A stretch of 64,000 nucleotides of DNA from Roseospira visakhapatnamensis (GTDB taxonomy: Bacteria; Pseudomonadota; Alphaproteobacteria; Rhodospirillales; Rhodospirillaceae), in NCBI RefSeq assembly GCF_014197915.1, contig NZ_JACIGK010000007.1, forward strand, positions 102,568-166,567. The letters are read 5' to 3'. Made by a program: the position numbers and the translations under genes. The notes beneath the pieces were generated by a model. That model worked only from the letters and a program-made list of their open reading frames with translations. It did no database searches and was not told where the DNA came from. Numbering within the stretch: the stretch's first letter is position 1; each line of letters begins with the position of its first letter. Shown here piece after piece: positions 1 through 8,672 of the stretch.

Positions 1-1143
1 GTGCTGGTGCGCTTCGCCCTGCACTTCGGGCCGGCCGAATATTTCTGGGTGGCGGTTTTCGGCCTGACCTCGATCGCCATGCTGATGTCGGGCGATCCCC
101 TCAAGGGACTGGTCTCGGCCATCCTCGGGGTGCTGGTGGGCCTGGTCGGCATCGACCCGATCAGCGGACAGGAGCGCCTGACCCTCGGCCTCGACGCCCT
201 GGCCGGCGGCGTCAACCTGATCATTCTGCTGACCGGCCTCTACGCCGTGCCGCCGGCGCTCGACCTGTTGCTGACCGCCCGGCGCCGCGCCGCCGGCGAC
301 CCCGACGCCGGGGCCGGCGCCGGACGCGAAGTCGGGGCCGGCGCGGGTCCCGGCCTGTCCTGGCGCCTGGTGTCCGGGCTGGTGCCGACCTGGCTGCGGT
401 CCGGCCTTCTGGGGATCATCATCGGCATCATCCCCGGGGCCGGCGGCAATCTGGCGAGCTTCCTGAGCTGGACCCAGGAGCGGCGCTGGGTGCGCCGCGA
501 CAACCGGTTCGGCGAGGGCGACCCGCGCGGCGTGGCGGCCTCGGAGTGCGGCAACAACGCCGACAACGCCGCCGCCATGATCCCCGCCCTGACGCTGGGC
601 GTGCCCGGTAATTCGGTGGCCGCCATGATCCTGGGCGGCCTGATGATCCACGGCCTGCAGCCGGGGCCGGCCCTGTTCCGCAACAATCCCGAGATCGTGC
701 ACGGGTTCATGTGGGAAATGCTGCTCACCGCGCCCATCCTGCTGATCGTCGGCGTGCTGGGCGCCGGCCTGTTCGCGCGGGCGATGCGCATTCCGCCCGC
801 CGTGATGGCGCCCATGATCCTGGTGGTCACCACCATCGGCGCCTACGCCACCCAGAACGCCATGAGCGACGTCTGGATCATGCTCGGCATCGGCGGCGTC
901 GGCGTGATGCTCACGCGCGCCGGATTCCCCCTGGCCCCGATCATCATCGGGGCCATCCTGGGGCCGATGGCGGAAAGCAATGCCCGGCGGGCGGTGCTGC
1001 TGATGACCGGCGACGCGACGATCCTGGTCGGCTCGCCCATCACCTGGGTCCTGATCGCCATGACCGGGGCCGTGGTCCTGGTGCCGCTGGCGCGGCGCCT
1101 GCGCCGCCGGCACCCGCGCCGGGAGACGCGCCCCGCGCCGTGA
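1..1143 (+). CDS. TctA-family tripartite tricarboxylate transporter permease, 5' truncated
   Basis: Large membrane permease of the tripartite tricarboxylate transporter family, which works with a small TctB permease and a periplasmic TctC binding protein to import carboxylates. About 380 residues are visible, in alternating hydrophobic segments, including the family's glycine-rich loop GIIPGAGGNLASF near residues 142-154 followed by a charged ERR turn. Full-length TctA is about 500 residues, so roughly the first 120 residues lie outside the window and the GTG at base 1 is probably not the true start. It ends at TGA 1141-1143 after an arginine-rich tail. No TctB or TctC gene is visible downstream. 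The substrate cannot be told from the sequence. Confidence 0.9.
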   Translation: MLVRFALHFGPAEYFWVAVFGLTSIAMLMSGDPLKGLVSAILGVLVGLVGIDPISGQERLTLGLDALAGGVNLIILLTGLYAVPPALDLLLTARRRAAGDPDAGAGAGREVGAGAGPGLSWRLVSGLVPTWLRSGLLGIIIGIIPGAGGNLASFLSWTQERRWVRRDNRFGEGDPRGVAASECGNNADNAAAMIPALTLGVPGNSVAAMILGGLMIHGLQPGPALFRNNPEIVHGFMWEMLLTAPILLIVGVLGAGLFARAMRIPPAVMAPMILVVTTIGAYATQNAMSDVWIMLGIGGVGVMLTRAGFPLAPIIIGAILGPMAESNARRAVLLMTGDATILVGSPITWVLIAMTGAVVLVPLARRLRRRHPRRETRPAP

Positions 1144-1431
1144 GGCGGTCCCGGACGGGCGCGGCACTCACACCATCGCGGACGCCCATTCCAGGCGCCA
1201 TCACACAGAGATGCCGGTTCTCCGCCATGGGCCGACACCCCGCCGGCGTGGCGTCCAGGCCAGGACACGGGGGGGACCCGGAACACTTTTGGGGGTATTG
1301 CCCGGGTGGCCTCGGCGACGAGATATGGTACCATCATCCGGGTATCGCGCTATGGTAATCATTGCGTCCCGAATTCGTCATCAAGACGTGCTGACTCCCT
1401 GTTCTCCACCGCCGCGAAGGACACCAGGATC

Positions 1432-1785
1432 ATGGCTTACGATCAAAACGCCCTGTCGGCGATCGAGGAAGACGCCCACGCCCTCACCCAGGCCGCGCTC
1501 GCCTTGTCCCGCGCCATCGAAAGCAACGACCGGGACACCCTGGCGGCGGCGCTGGACACGAACCTCAAGCTATGGATCGGCATCCGCACCCTGGTGTCGC
1601 GGGACGACAACCCGCTGCCCAAGGATGTGCGGGACAACCTGGTCCAGCTGTCCCACTTCGTGACGAAAACGACCTTCGCCGCCCGCGACGGAGGCGCGAA
1701 GAACGACCTGGAAGCGATGATCAACACCAACCTCCAGATCTCGGAGGGCCTGCTGGAAGGCCGCGCGCGCGCGACCACGAACTGA
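1432..1785 (+). CDS. flaF: Flagellar biosynthesis regulator FlaF
   Basis: Small cytoplasmic protein of 117 residues matching the alphaproteobacterial FlaF family, which is needed for flagellin production or secretion and acts with the translational regulator FlbT. The diagnostic stretch is an N-terminal helix rich in alanine and leucine, then ALDTNLKLWIGI, then NPLP and the LSHFVTKTTF helix. An in-frame ATG at 1306 exists, but the 42 residues before MAYDQN are low-complexity and not family-like, so the start at 1432 is chosen. flaF usually sits beside flbT and flagellin genes. Here it stands alone between a transporter and a thioesterase, so it is probably transcribed by itself. Confidence 0.85.
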   Translation: MAYDQNALSAIEEDAHALTQAALALSRAIESNDRDTLAAALDTNLKLWIGIRTLVSRDDNPLPKDVRDNLVQLSHFVTKTTFAARDGGAKNDLEAMINTNLQISEGLLEGRARATTN

Positions 1786-1879
1786 CCTCCCCTGCCGCGC
1801 CCTGGGCAGGACGGCGCGCCGCCGGGCGACGCGCCGTCCGTCATCGGGCATCGTCGGACGCGGGGCAGGCGCCGGGGGG

Positions 1880-1910
1880 CACCGGTCATTCTCAATGACC
1901 GGTGGTATCA
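1880..1910. repeat. Palindromic repeat, short copy (11-bp arms) reaching the thioesterase stop codon
   Basis: Perfect inverted repeat CACCGGTCATT / AATGACCGGTG (1880-1890 and 1894-1904, 3-base loop), followed by GTATCAG. The same core, written on the other strand, is found at 25349-25371. The thioesterase gene on the minus strand ends with a TGA at 1910-1908 that lies inside the repeat edge (TGATACCA on the minus strand). It could also act as a bidirectional terminator between flaF and the thioesterase gene, although there is no T-run. Confidence 0.7.
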
Positions 1911-2408
1911 GACGCACTGTTCATCGGCGCGGGCCGCGGGTCTGGGCGCCATGGTCGCCGGCATGCGCACCGCCACCACCTGCCCCTTGACGCAGACCGT
2001 CCCCTCGGCGGCGATGGTGATGGCGACGACCACCTTGCGGTCGCTCTGCTCCTCCACCACCCCGCGCAGATCCAGCGGCCCCCCCAAGGGCGTCGGCTTC
2101 AGGAAGTCCACGTGCAGGGACGCGGTGACGAACCGCATCGGCGGGTCCGACCCCAGCGGTCGGCCCTCGGCCTGATAGGCCGCCGCCGAGGCCGTGCCGG
2201 TGCCATGGCAGTCGATCAGAGAGGCCAGCAGGCCGCCGTACACGAACCCCGGGATGGCGGTGTGGTGGCCCTCCGGCTCGAACCGGGCCACCGCTTGCCG
2301 GCCGTCCCAATGGCTCTTGAGCTGGTGGCCCTGGCTGTTCACGCGCCCGCAGCCATAGCAGTGGCTGAGATCCTCTGGGTAGGTATCCTGTACGGCCCTG
2401 TCGGTCAT
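1908..2408 (-). CDS. PaaI-family hotdog thioesterase
   Basis: A 166-residue single-hotdog acyl-CoA thioesterase of the PaaI/YbgC type (4HBT). It begins with the CYGCGRVNSQGHQL motif typical of one PaaI subgroup (residues 17-30). The active-site helix GGLLASLIDCHGTGTA follows, with the acidic residue (Asp) expected to activate water. Such enzymes hydrolyse acyl-CoA or aryl-CoA thioesters in the cytoplasm; the acyl group cannot be inferred. The gene stands alone. Two inverted repeats lie upstream (2441-2459 and 2479-2497), and its stop codon is embedded in a palindromic repeat. Confidence 0.85.
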   Translation of the reverse strand: MTDRAVQDTYPEDLSHCYGCGRVNSQGHQLKSHWDGRQAVARFEPEGHHTAIPGFVYGGLLASLIDCHGTGTASAAAYQAEGRPLGSDPPMRFVTASLHVDFLKPTPLGGPLDLRGVVEEQSDRKVVVAITIAAEGTVCVKGQVVAVRMPATMAPRPAARADEQCV

Positions 2409-2440
2409 CTTTGATCCCCATTCGTTCCTGTTTTGGTTTT

Positions 2441-2497
2441 GTTCGATTCGAAGTCGAACCGTTTTACGTGTATGGTATGATAGAATACCTGTCTATC
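2441..2497. promoter_or_regulatory. AT-rich promoter region with two 6-7-6 inverted repeats
   Basis: Two perfect dyads with the same geometry: GTTCGA-N7-TCGAAC at 2441-2459 and GATAGA-N7-TCTATC at 2479-2497, 19 bases apart. They sit in an unusually AT-rich patch 33-89 bases upstream of the minus-strand thioesterase start at 2408. This is what a promoter with operator sites would look like. The binding protein is unknown, and no regulator gene is adjacent. Confidence 0.4.
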
Positions 2498-2569
2498 GTG
2501 TGCGCCGTGCCCCGGCACGGCCGCCGCCGACCACGCGGCGGATCCGGACGCCACCGGCCGCGGTCCCTC

Positions 2570-3337
2570 TCAGGGCATGAACTGTTCGGCCAGGATGCGT
2601 TCCTCCAGGTTGTGTTCCGGATCGAACAGCATGGTCACGCTTACGTCCCGGTTCTCGCGAACCTCCACCGTCACCGCGTCGCGCACCTCGGTATAGTCGG
2701 CCACGGCGCTGATGGGCCGCTTGCCGGCCTCCAGCACCTGGATGCCCACCCGGGCGGTGTGCGGCAGGATGGCCCCCCGCCAGCGCCGGGGGCGGAAGGC
2801 GCTGATGGGGGTCACCGCCATGACATTGGACCCCATGGGCAGGATCGGACCGTACACCGATGCATTGTAGGCGGTCGAGCCGGCCGCCGTGCACACCATC
2901 ACGCCGTCGCAAATCAATTCGGGCAGGCGCACCCGGTCGTCGACACTGATGCGCAGCTTGGCCGCCTGGCGGGTCTCGCGCAGCAACGAGACCTCGTTGA
3001 AGGCCATGGCCTCGGATCGTACCCCGGCCTGCGTCTCGGCGCGCATGGACAGGGGATGAATGACCACCGGCTGGGCGGCCCGCAGCCGCTCGCGCAGGCC
3101 GTCCTCCTGATAGCGGTTCATGAGGAAGCCCACGGAGCCCTGGTTCATGCCGAAGATGGGAACGTTGTGATCCAGGTGGCGGTGCAGGGTCTCCAGCATG
3201 AACCCGTCCCCTCCCAGGGCCACGATCACGTCGGCCTGATCCGGGGGCACGTCGCCGTGACGCGCCCGCAAGGTGTCCCGGGCGGCGCGTGCCTCGGGCG
3301 TGTCGGCGGCGACCACCGCCACATGGTGCAGGGTCAT
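2570..3337 (-). CDS. nadK: NAD kinase
   Basis: Cytoplasmic ATP- (or polyphosphate-) dependent NAD kinase that makes NADP. The 255-residue length fits the short alphaproteobacterial form. Visible motifs are GGDG at 42-45 (nucleotide-binding and catalytic), NQGSVGFL at 65-72, DG at 144-145, and [10 protein letters not shown] at 151-160 (usually TPTGSTAY). The C-terminal [11 protein letters not shown] stretch completes the fold. It lies downstream of the HAD gene in the same direction, separated by 151 bases holding a repeat copy, so it may be transcribed separately. Confidence 0.95.
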   Translation of the reverse strand: MTLHHVAVVAADTPEARAARDTLRARHGDVPPDQADVIVALGGDGFMLETLHRHLDHNVPIFGMNQGSVGFLMNRYQEDGLRERLRAAQPVVIHPLSMRAETQAGVRSEAMAFNEVSLLRETRQAAKLRISVDDRVRLPELICDGVMVCTAAGSTAYNASVYGPILPMGSNVMAVTPISAFRPRRWRGAILPHTARVGIQVLEAGKRPISAVADYTEVRDAVTVEVRENRDVSVTMLFDPEHNLEERILAEQFMP

Positions 3338-3379
3338 GCAATCGTCCCACGACTGGGTGTGTTGCGCGTCTGATCTCAG

Positions 3380-3419
3380 CGGTCATTCACCATGACCGTT
3401 GACGTCCGTGGCCGGCCCG
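3380..3419 (+). repeat. Dispersed palindromic repeat, partial copy
   Basis: Forty bases starting CGGTCATT and ending GGCCGGCCCG match 25351-25390 at 34 of 40 positions without gaps, by eye. The core is a CGGTCAT / ATGACCG hairpin with a 5-base loop. The right half shared with the 25.3-kb copy (GTCC-TGGCCGGCCCG) goes well beyond the hairpin, so this is common descent of a repeat rather than a chance palindrome. It lies between the HAD gene and nadK. Confidence 0.65.
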
Positions 3420-3488
3420 ACTCGTGGCGCCGCCACCCGCGAGGCCCCGGATCGCGGCACAAGGCTCACCCGCGCCCGGCCGCCGCCG

Positions 3489-4370
3489 TTACCATCGCAG
3501 TCCGGGAATCGCCGCGATCGGCGCCAGGCCCTCGGCCGCGCACAAGGCGGCGACACGGTCCGGGTCGGGCCGTTCACCATAGGCGGACAGGCCCAGGGCC
3601 TCGGCGCACAGGCCACCGGTGACGAACACGGCGTCGATGCCGGCGGCGGCCGCCCCTTTCAGATCGGTATGCGGCCCGTCGCCCACCGCCAGCACCCGGC
3701 GCCGGTCGGTGATGCCCAGCCGCTCCAGGACACGATCGTAGATGGCCGGATGCGGCTTGCCCCGATCGATCACCGGCCCGCCCATCTCGGCATAGCGCGC
3801 CGCCAGGGCGCCGGCACAGATCACCCGCTTGCCCTCGCGGATGATCTCGCGGTCGGGGTTGGCGCAGATCATCGGCAGGGCGCGCGCCCGGCAGCGATCA
3901 AGACGCGCCTGGTAGTCGGCCACCGTCTCGCTGAACGACCACGGACCGGTGTTGAGCACGAACGTGGCCTCTTCCGGCGTCTCCACCTGGTCCAGGTCAA
4001 GACCCTCGAACATCGACCGGTCGCGGTCCGGCCCCAGGTGCCAGAAGCGCCGGCCCAGGGCCGCGAACGCCGGATCGGTGCGCGCCTGAAGGTCCTCGCG
4101 CACCGCGTCGCCGGACGACAGGATGCCGTCGTAGAGATCGGGGGCGATGCCCATGTCCGCCATGCTGTCGACGATGGATGCCGAGGCACGCGGCGCGTTG
4201 GTCAGCAGCAGGGTCCGCAGGCCGGCGGCGCGAATGGCCTCCAGCGCCTCGACCACGCCCGGATAGGCCGTGAGGCCATCATGCATCACGCCCCACAGGT
4301 CCAGAATCAGGCCATCCCGATCCGCCGCCACCGACTCCAGACCATCGAGAACGGGAATCCCCACTGTCAC
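3489..4370 (-). CDS. HAD-superfamily (subclass IIA, TIGR01459-like) hydrolase
   Basis: A 293-residue haloacid-dehalogenase phosphatase of the NagD-like IIA subclass. Motif I is DLWGVMHDG near residue 20, the form seen in the TIGR01459 family. Motif II is LLLTNAPR, and motif IV with the second metal site is GDGPHTDLKGAAAAGI near the C-terminus. The GTG at 4370 (VTVGIPVLDG) is chosen because it follows the pyrD stop by 8 bases and gives the family's normal length. The reading frame stays open further upstream inside pyrD but without similarity. Substrate unknown; a phosphorylated small molecule is expected. It is the third gene of the DUF952-pyrD-HAD operon. Confidence 0.85.
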   Translation of the reverse strand: MTVGIPVLDGLESVAADRDGLILDLWGVMHDGLTAYPGVVEALEAIRAAGLRTLLLTNAPRASASIVDSMADMGIAPDLYDGILSSGDAVREDLQARTDPAFAALGRRFWHLGPDRDRSMFEGLDLDQVETPEEATFVLNTGPWSFSETVADYQARLDRCRARALPMICANPDREIIREGKRVICAGALAARYAEMGGPVIDRGKPHPAIYDRVLERLGITDRRRVLAVGDGPHTDLKGAAAAGIDAVFVTGGLCAEALGLSAYGERPDPDRVAALCAAEGLAPIAAIPGLRW

Positions 4371-4378
4371 CGGGGGGC

Positions 4379-5470
4379 TCACGCCGCCTGTCCCCGCAGG
4401 TCGGCGCCGATGATCTCCTCGATCGACCCGATATCCTGCTCCCTCATGGCCTTGATCAGGTCCGTCTTGATCAGCGGGATCAGGCGATGGCCGCAATAGG
4501 CGAGCGCCGTGTAGAGCTGCACCAGACTGGCGCCGGCGCGCAGGCGCTCGATCACGTCGGCGGCGCAGTCCACGCCGCCCACCGACACCAGCGGCACCCG
4601 TCCATACAGACGATCGGCCATGGACCGCAGCCGGGCCAGCGACAACGCCTTGATGGGCATGCCGGACAGGCCCCCGGGCTGATCCTTGATCGGGTTGCGC
4701 AGCCCCTCGGGCCGGGTGGTGGTGGTGTTGACGCAGATGATGCCGTCCAGGGGGTTCTCCGGCTCCACGGCGACGCCGGCCAGATCGTCCATCTGGGCCT
4801 CGGTCAGGTCGGGCGACATCTTCAGCAGCAGCGGCGGAGCGTCGTCCGGCGTGGCGGCGCGCACCCGGCGGATGATGGCGCGCAGCGAGGCCGGATCCTG
4901 AAGCTCGCACAGCCCCTCTGTGTTGGGCGAGGACAGGTTGAGCACCATGAAGTCACAATAGGGATGCAGCAGCGCGGCCAGGGTCGCGTAGTCGGAGGCG
5001 GCGCGGTCGTTGGGCGTGTCGGCGTTCTTGGCCAGGTTGACGCCCACGAACCCCCGGTCGTCGTAGCGGACCCGCTTGGCGAGGCGCTGATAGACCACCA
5101 CCATGCCCTCGTTGTTCAGACCCATGCGGTTGATGATCGCCCCGTCCTCCGGCAGGCGGAACAGGCGGGGCGGATCGTTGCCCTCCTGGGCGCGCGGGGT
5201 CACCCCGCCCACCTCCACGTGGCCGAAGCCCATGCGCAGGCAGGCGTCGGGCACCAGGGCGTTCTTGTCATAGCCGGCGGCCAGCCCCAGCGGGTTGATG
5301 AACCGCTTGCCCCAGACGGTGACCCCCAGGGCCGGGTGGTCGGGCGGCGGCAGGGTCGGCCCCATGCCCCGGGCCAGTGTCCGGACGCTCAGGTCGTGCG
5401 CCTTCTCCGCGTCCATCGACTTGAGGACGCTGAGGAACATGTCATCCACAACCTTATCCATAACCTTCAT
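4379..5470 (-). CDS. pyrD: Dihydroorotate dehydrogenase (quinone), class 2
   Basis: FMN flavoprotein that oxidises dihydroorotate to orotate with ubiquinone in pyrimidine synthesis, bound to the inner face of the cytoplasmic membrane through its N-terminal helices. It has 363 residues. The class 2 signatures are LGLAAGYDKNA (61-71), NLSSPNTEGL (178-187, with the serine catalytic base), VNTTTTRP, GLSG, and the C-terminal FMN phosphate loop SVGGVDCAADVIERL. The ATG at 5470 overlaps the stop of the upstream DUF952 gene as ATGA, which indicates translational coupling. An ATG three codons later is an alternative start. Confidence 0.96.
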   Translation of the reverse strand: MKVMDKVVDDMFLSVLKSMDAEKAHDLSVRTLARGMGPTLPPPDHPALGVTVWGKRFINPLGLAAGYDKNALVPDACLRMGFGHVEVGGVTPRAQEGNDPPRLFRLPEDGAIINRMGLNNEGMVVVYQRLAKRVRYDDRGFVGVNLAKNADTPNDRAASDYATLAALLHPYCDFMVLNLSSPNTEGLCELQDPASLRAIIRRVRAATPDDAPPLLLKMSPDLTEAQMDDLAGVAVEPENPLDGIICVNTTTTRPEGLRNPIKDQPGGLSGMPIKALSLARLRSMADRLYGRVPLVSVGGVDCAADVIERLRAGASLVQLYTALAYCGHRLIPLIKTDLIKAMREQDIGSIEEIIGADLRGQAA

Positions 5471-5874
5471 GGTCCCAGGTCTCCCGGCATCGTCATCAGT
5501 GGTGGGACCATCAGACGCCCCGCCCGGTCCTCGGCGAGGCGGTACGCCGCCAGCACCGCTTCCAGGGGAATGGTGCCATACAGATGGGGGAACAGGGCGC
5601 CGCCCCGGCTTTCCTCCCAGCGCACCTCGCCATCAACCCGGCGGGCATCGACGGTCAAGAGCATCAACGGACGCACACCGGCATAGTGCCGGCCCGCGGT
5701 TTCGGGCACCTGGTCCGCGCCGGACAGATGGATGAACCCGTCGGCGCGGTCCTGATCGGACCCGAGGAAGACTCCGACCGTCGCGGCCGCCTGCCAATCG
5801 TCCAGCGAGCACAGCCGATAGACCAGGCGCGGCGGCTCCTCCGCCGCTCGAACAGGTTCTGTGTCGTGCGTCAT
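5467..5874 (-). CDS. DUF952 family protein
   Basis: A 135-residue protein of the DUF952 family, whose members are often found beside pyrD in alphaproteobacteria. The family hallmarks are VYRLCSLDDWQAA near the N-terminus, DGFIHLS (the conserved FIH core), and RGGALFPHLYGTIPLEAV in the C-terminal half. The start at ATG 5874 (MTHDTEP) gives the family length; the frame runs 32 codons further upstream without similarity. Its stop overlaps the pyrD start by four bases. Biochemical function is not known to me. The fold has been compared with ADP-ribosyltransferase-like proteins, but nothing here establishes activity. Confidence 0.8.
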   Translation of the reverse strand: MTHDTEPVRAAEEPPRLVYRLCSLDDWQAAATVGVFLGSDQDRADGFIHLSGADQVPETAGRHYAGVRPLMLLTVDARRVDGEVRWEESRGGALFPHLYGTIPLEAVLAAYRLAEDRAGRLMVPPLMTMPGDLGP

Positions 5875-6041
5875 GGCCGGGAGCCTAATCCAGAACATCG
5901 GCCGGGGGAAACGGAAATGGGGCATGGCGCCGCGCCCGGACCAACCCGGGCGCGGCCTGTCTCTCGCCATGTGTCCTGCCGCCTCCGCGCCCGGACACGC
6001 CCCGCCCCCGGGGCGGGTGTCGAGGCGATCCGGACGGACCG

Positions 6042-7256
6042 TCAGGCGACGGCGGTGTCGTCGGTCCGGGAGGACGGCGGCGCGGCGCCCGGCGCGCTGG
6101 CGCCCGCGCAGCCTCGCGCGGCCTCGCGATCGGCCCGGGCGGCGTCGGCGCGGCTCATCTGGTTGCGGACAAAGTCATCGAACACCCATTGCGCCGGGCG
6201 CTGGGTCTCGAACGACACCTCCGGCGCCATCGGCCCGTCGGTGCGCACGCCGCGCAGGGCCACGCCCAGGGCCTTCAGCGGCCGGCCCACGGTGTCGGCG
6301 ACGGCGGTGGCCTCATAGCCGCAGTGCATCATGCAGTTGGCGCATTTCTCGTAGCGCCCGGTGCCATAGCCGTCCCAGTCGGTGGTCTCCATCAACTCCT
6401 TGAACGTGGCGACGGACCCCTCGTTGAGCAGATAACACGGGCGCTGCCAGCCGAACACGTTGCGGGTCGGGTTGCCCCAGGGCGTGCAGTCGTACGTCTG
6501 GTTGCCGGCCAGGAAGTCCAGATAGAGCTGCGACTGGTTCCAGCGCCACTTGCGGCCCTTGCCCAGCGCGAACAGATCGCGGAACAGCTGCTTGGTGCGC
6601 TTGCGGTTCAGGAACACCTGTTGGGTGGGCGCGCGCTCGTAGGCGAATCCGGGGGCGATGGTGACCCCCTCCACGCCCAGATCATCGGTGGCGAAGCTGA
6701 CGAAGTTGGCCACCCGCTCCACGTCCACGCCCTCGAACAGGGTGGTGTTGCAGGTGACGCGGAAGCCGCGCCCACGCGCCTCCCTGATCGCCGCCACGGC
6801 GCGATCGAACACGCCCTCCTGGCAGACGGCCTCGTCGTGATGCTCTCGGTCGCCGTCCAGGTGGATGGAGAAGGACAGGTACGGGCTTGGCGTGAAGTCG
6901 TCCAGCCGCTTGTGCAGCAGCAGCGCGTTGGTGCACAGGTACACGAACTTCTTGCGCGCGGTCAGGCCCTCGACGATCTGGACGATCTGCCGATGCAGCA
7001 GGGGTTCGCCCCCGGCGATGGAGACGATCGGCGCGCCACACTCCTCGGCCGCGCCCACGCATTCGTCCACCGAAAGACGCTTGTTGAGGATGCTGTCCGG
7101 GTAGTCGATCTTGCCACAGCCGGCGCAGGCCAAGTTGCACCGGAACAGGGGTTCCAGCATCAGCACCAGCGGATAGCGCTTGGTGCCGCGCAGGCGCTGC
7201 TTCATCAGGTAGGACCCGACGCGGACTTGCTGGATCAAGGGAACGGCCACGTTCAT
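6042..7256 (-). CDS. hpnH: Adenosyl-hopene transferase HpnH (radical SAM)
   Basis: Radical SAM enzyme that adds a 5'-deoxyadenosyl group to diploptene, the first step toward extended C35 hopanoids. It has 404 residues from ATG 7256. The iron-sulfur motif CNLACAGC has cysteines at 40, 44 and 47, GGEP lies at 82-85, and the HpnH-type C-terminal domain carries a second cysteine cluster CANCMMHC (305-312). The C-terminal 30 residues are alanine- and proline-rich and poorly conserved. It is preceded by ispH in the same direction (136-base gap), so isoprenoid precursor supply and hopanoid tailoring are side by side. No squalene-hopene cyclase gene is in the window. Confidence 0.95.
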   Translation of the reverse strand: MNVAVPLIQQVRVGSYLMKQRLRGTKRYPLVLMLEPLFRCNLACAGCGKIDYPDSILNKRLSVDECVGAAEECGAPIVSIAGGEPLLHRQIVQIVEGLTARKKFVYLCTNALLLHKRLDDFTPSPYLSFSIHLDGDREHHDEAVCQEGVFDRAVAAIREARGRGFRVTCNTTLFEGVDVERVANFVSFATDDLGVEGVTIAPGFAYERAPTQQVFLNRKRTKQLFRDLFALGKGRKWRWNQSQLYLDFLAGNQTYDCTPWGNPTRNVFGWQRPCYLLNEGSVATFKELMETTDWDGYGTGRYEKCANCMMHCGYEATAVADTVGRPLKALGVALRGVRTDGPMAPEVSFETQRPAQWVFDDFVRNQMSRADAARADREAARGCAGASAPGAAPPSSRTDDTAVA

Positions 7257-7392
7257 ACCTCTTTGGCTCGGTCGGCGGGGGGGCGGTCGGCGCGCCCCGG
7301 GGGACCGGAGGGGTGGGATGCCGCGCGCTCGCGCGCCGCCTCGCACGGAGGGACCCAAGGCCCGGCGGGCGGCGGCGCGGGAGTCGAGAGAG

Positions 7393-8448
7393 TCAGGCGA
7401 TGTGGAGATCGTGGCGGTCGCGGTTGGCGTCAACCGTGATCCCGCGCTCGCGCATGGCATCCGACAGGGTTCGCGGCAGCTTGAATTGCATATGCTCCTC
7501 GACGCCCTGCAAGGTTTCGGCGGTGGCCGGGGCCACCGCGTCGATGCGCGCCACCAGATCGCGCACCAGCCGCTCCGGGGCCGAGGCGCCCGCCGTCACG
7601 CCCACGACGGAAACACCCTGGAACCAGCCATCCTGGACCATCGAGGCGTCGTCGATCAGATAGCTCGGCACGCCCATGGTCGTGCCGATCTCCGCCAGGC
7701 GGTTGGAGTTCGAGGAGTTGCGCGCGCCCACCACCAGCAGCAGGTCGACCCGCTTGGCCAGTTCGCGCACGGCCGTCTGCCGGTTCTGCGTGGCATAGCA
7801 GATATCCTTGACGTCCGGTCCCTGGATTTTGGGGAAACGGGCCTTCAGGGCGTTGATCACGTCGCGCGTGTCATCCACGGACAGCGTGGTCTGGGTGACG
7901 TAGGCGACCAGGTCCGGATCCCGCACCCGCAGGCTGTCCACGTCCTCCACCCGGCTGACCAGGTGCACGCCGCCCGGGATCTGGCCCCGGGTGCCCTCCA
8001 CCTCGGGATGGCCGGCGTGGCCGATCATCACCACCTCGCGGCCCTTGCGGGCCTGGTTCTGGCCCTCCCGATGCACCTTGGACACCAGCGGGCAGGTGGC
8101 GTCGATCACCGGCAGGCCGCGCCCCTGGGCCTCCTTGACCACCGCCTGGGGCACGCCGTGGGCGCTGAAGATGGTCATGGCGCCGTCGGGCACCTCGTCC
8201 AGTTCCTCGACGAACACCGCCCCCTTGGAGCGCAACGCCTCGACGACGTGCTTGTTGTGCACGATTTCGTGGCGCACGTAGACTGGCGGGCCATAGATTT
8301 CGATGGTCCGCTCGACGATCTCGATGGCGCGTTCCACGCCGGCGCAGAAGCCGCGCGGATTGGCCAGGATGACACGGAGGCGCGTGGGCATCTCCCCCGG
8401 CGGGGTGGCTCCACGCTCGGGCTCGGAGGACGTGACGACAGGATCCAC
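7393..8448 (-). CDS. ispH: 4-hydroxy-3-methylbut-2-enyl diphosphate reductase
   Basis: Last enzyme of the MEP pathway; a 4Fe-4S protein that makes IPP and DMAPP from HMBPP. The three cluster cysteines are in [10 protein letters not shown] (35), [11 protein letters not shown] (119) and [10 protein letters not shown] (217), counted from the chosen start. The SNSNRL substrate loop is present. The GTG at 8448 is preferred because AGGA lies 8 bases upstream. Alternatives are ATG 8514 (22 residues longer) and ATG 8391 (19 shorter, starting MPTRLRV). The protein is 351 residues. It leads the ispH-hpnH pair. Confidence 0.95.
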   Translation of the reverse strand: MDPVVTSSEPERGATPPGEMPTRLRVILANPRGFCAGVERAIEIVERTIEIYGPPVYVRHEIVHNKHVVEALRSKGAVFVEELDEVPDGAMTIFSAHGVPQAVVKEAQGRGLPVIDATCPLVSKVHREGQNQARKGREVVMIGHAGHPEVEGTRGQIPGGVHLVSRVEDVDSLRVRDPDLVAYVTQTTLSVDDTRDVINALKARFPKIQGPDVKDICYATQNRQTAVRELAKRVDLLLVVGARNSSNSNRLAEIGTTMGVPSYLIDDASMVQDGWFQGVSVVGVTAGASAPERLVRDLVARIDAVAPATAETLQGVEEHMQFKLPRTLSDAMRERGITVDANRDRHDLHIA

Positions 8449-8672
8449 GGGCTTGATCCTTGATGCGAGAAAGGCGGGGACGATCGCTCTATCTAGAATG
8501 CCCTGGCGCGGCAACGCAACATCCGGGTGGCCTTATCCCACCCAGGGACATTTGACCGAGACTGAATCGCAACACCTAGGGACCCCGTGCCACCGGACCC
8601 GTGGAGGAGGACGGCGGACGGAGGCAGGACCGGGACCCGTCCCGACACCCCGTCCCAACACTCGGCTCCCCG

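Noticed and set aside
1..3. GTG at base 1 as true start of the TctA gene
   Set aside because: Full-length TctA proteins have about 120 more N-terminal residues, so the gene almost certainly begins before the window.
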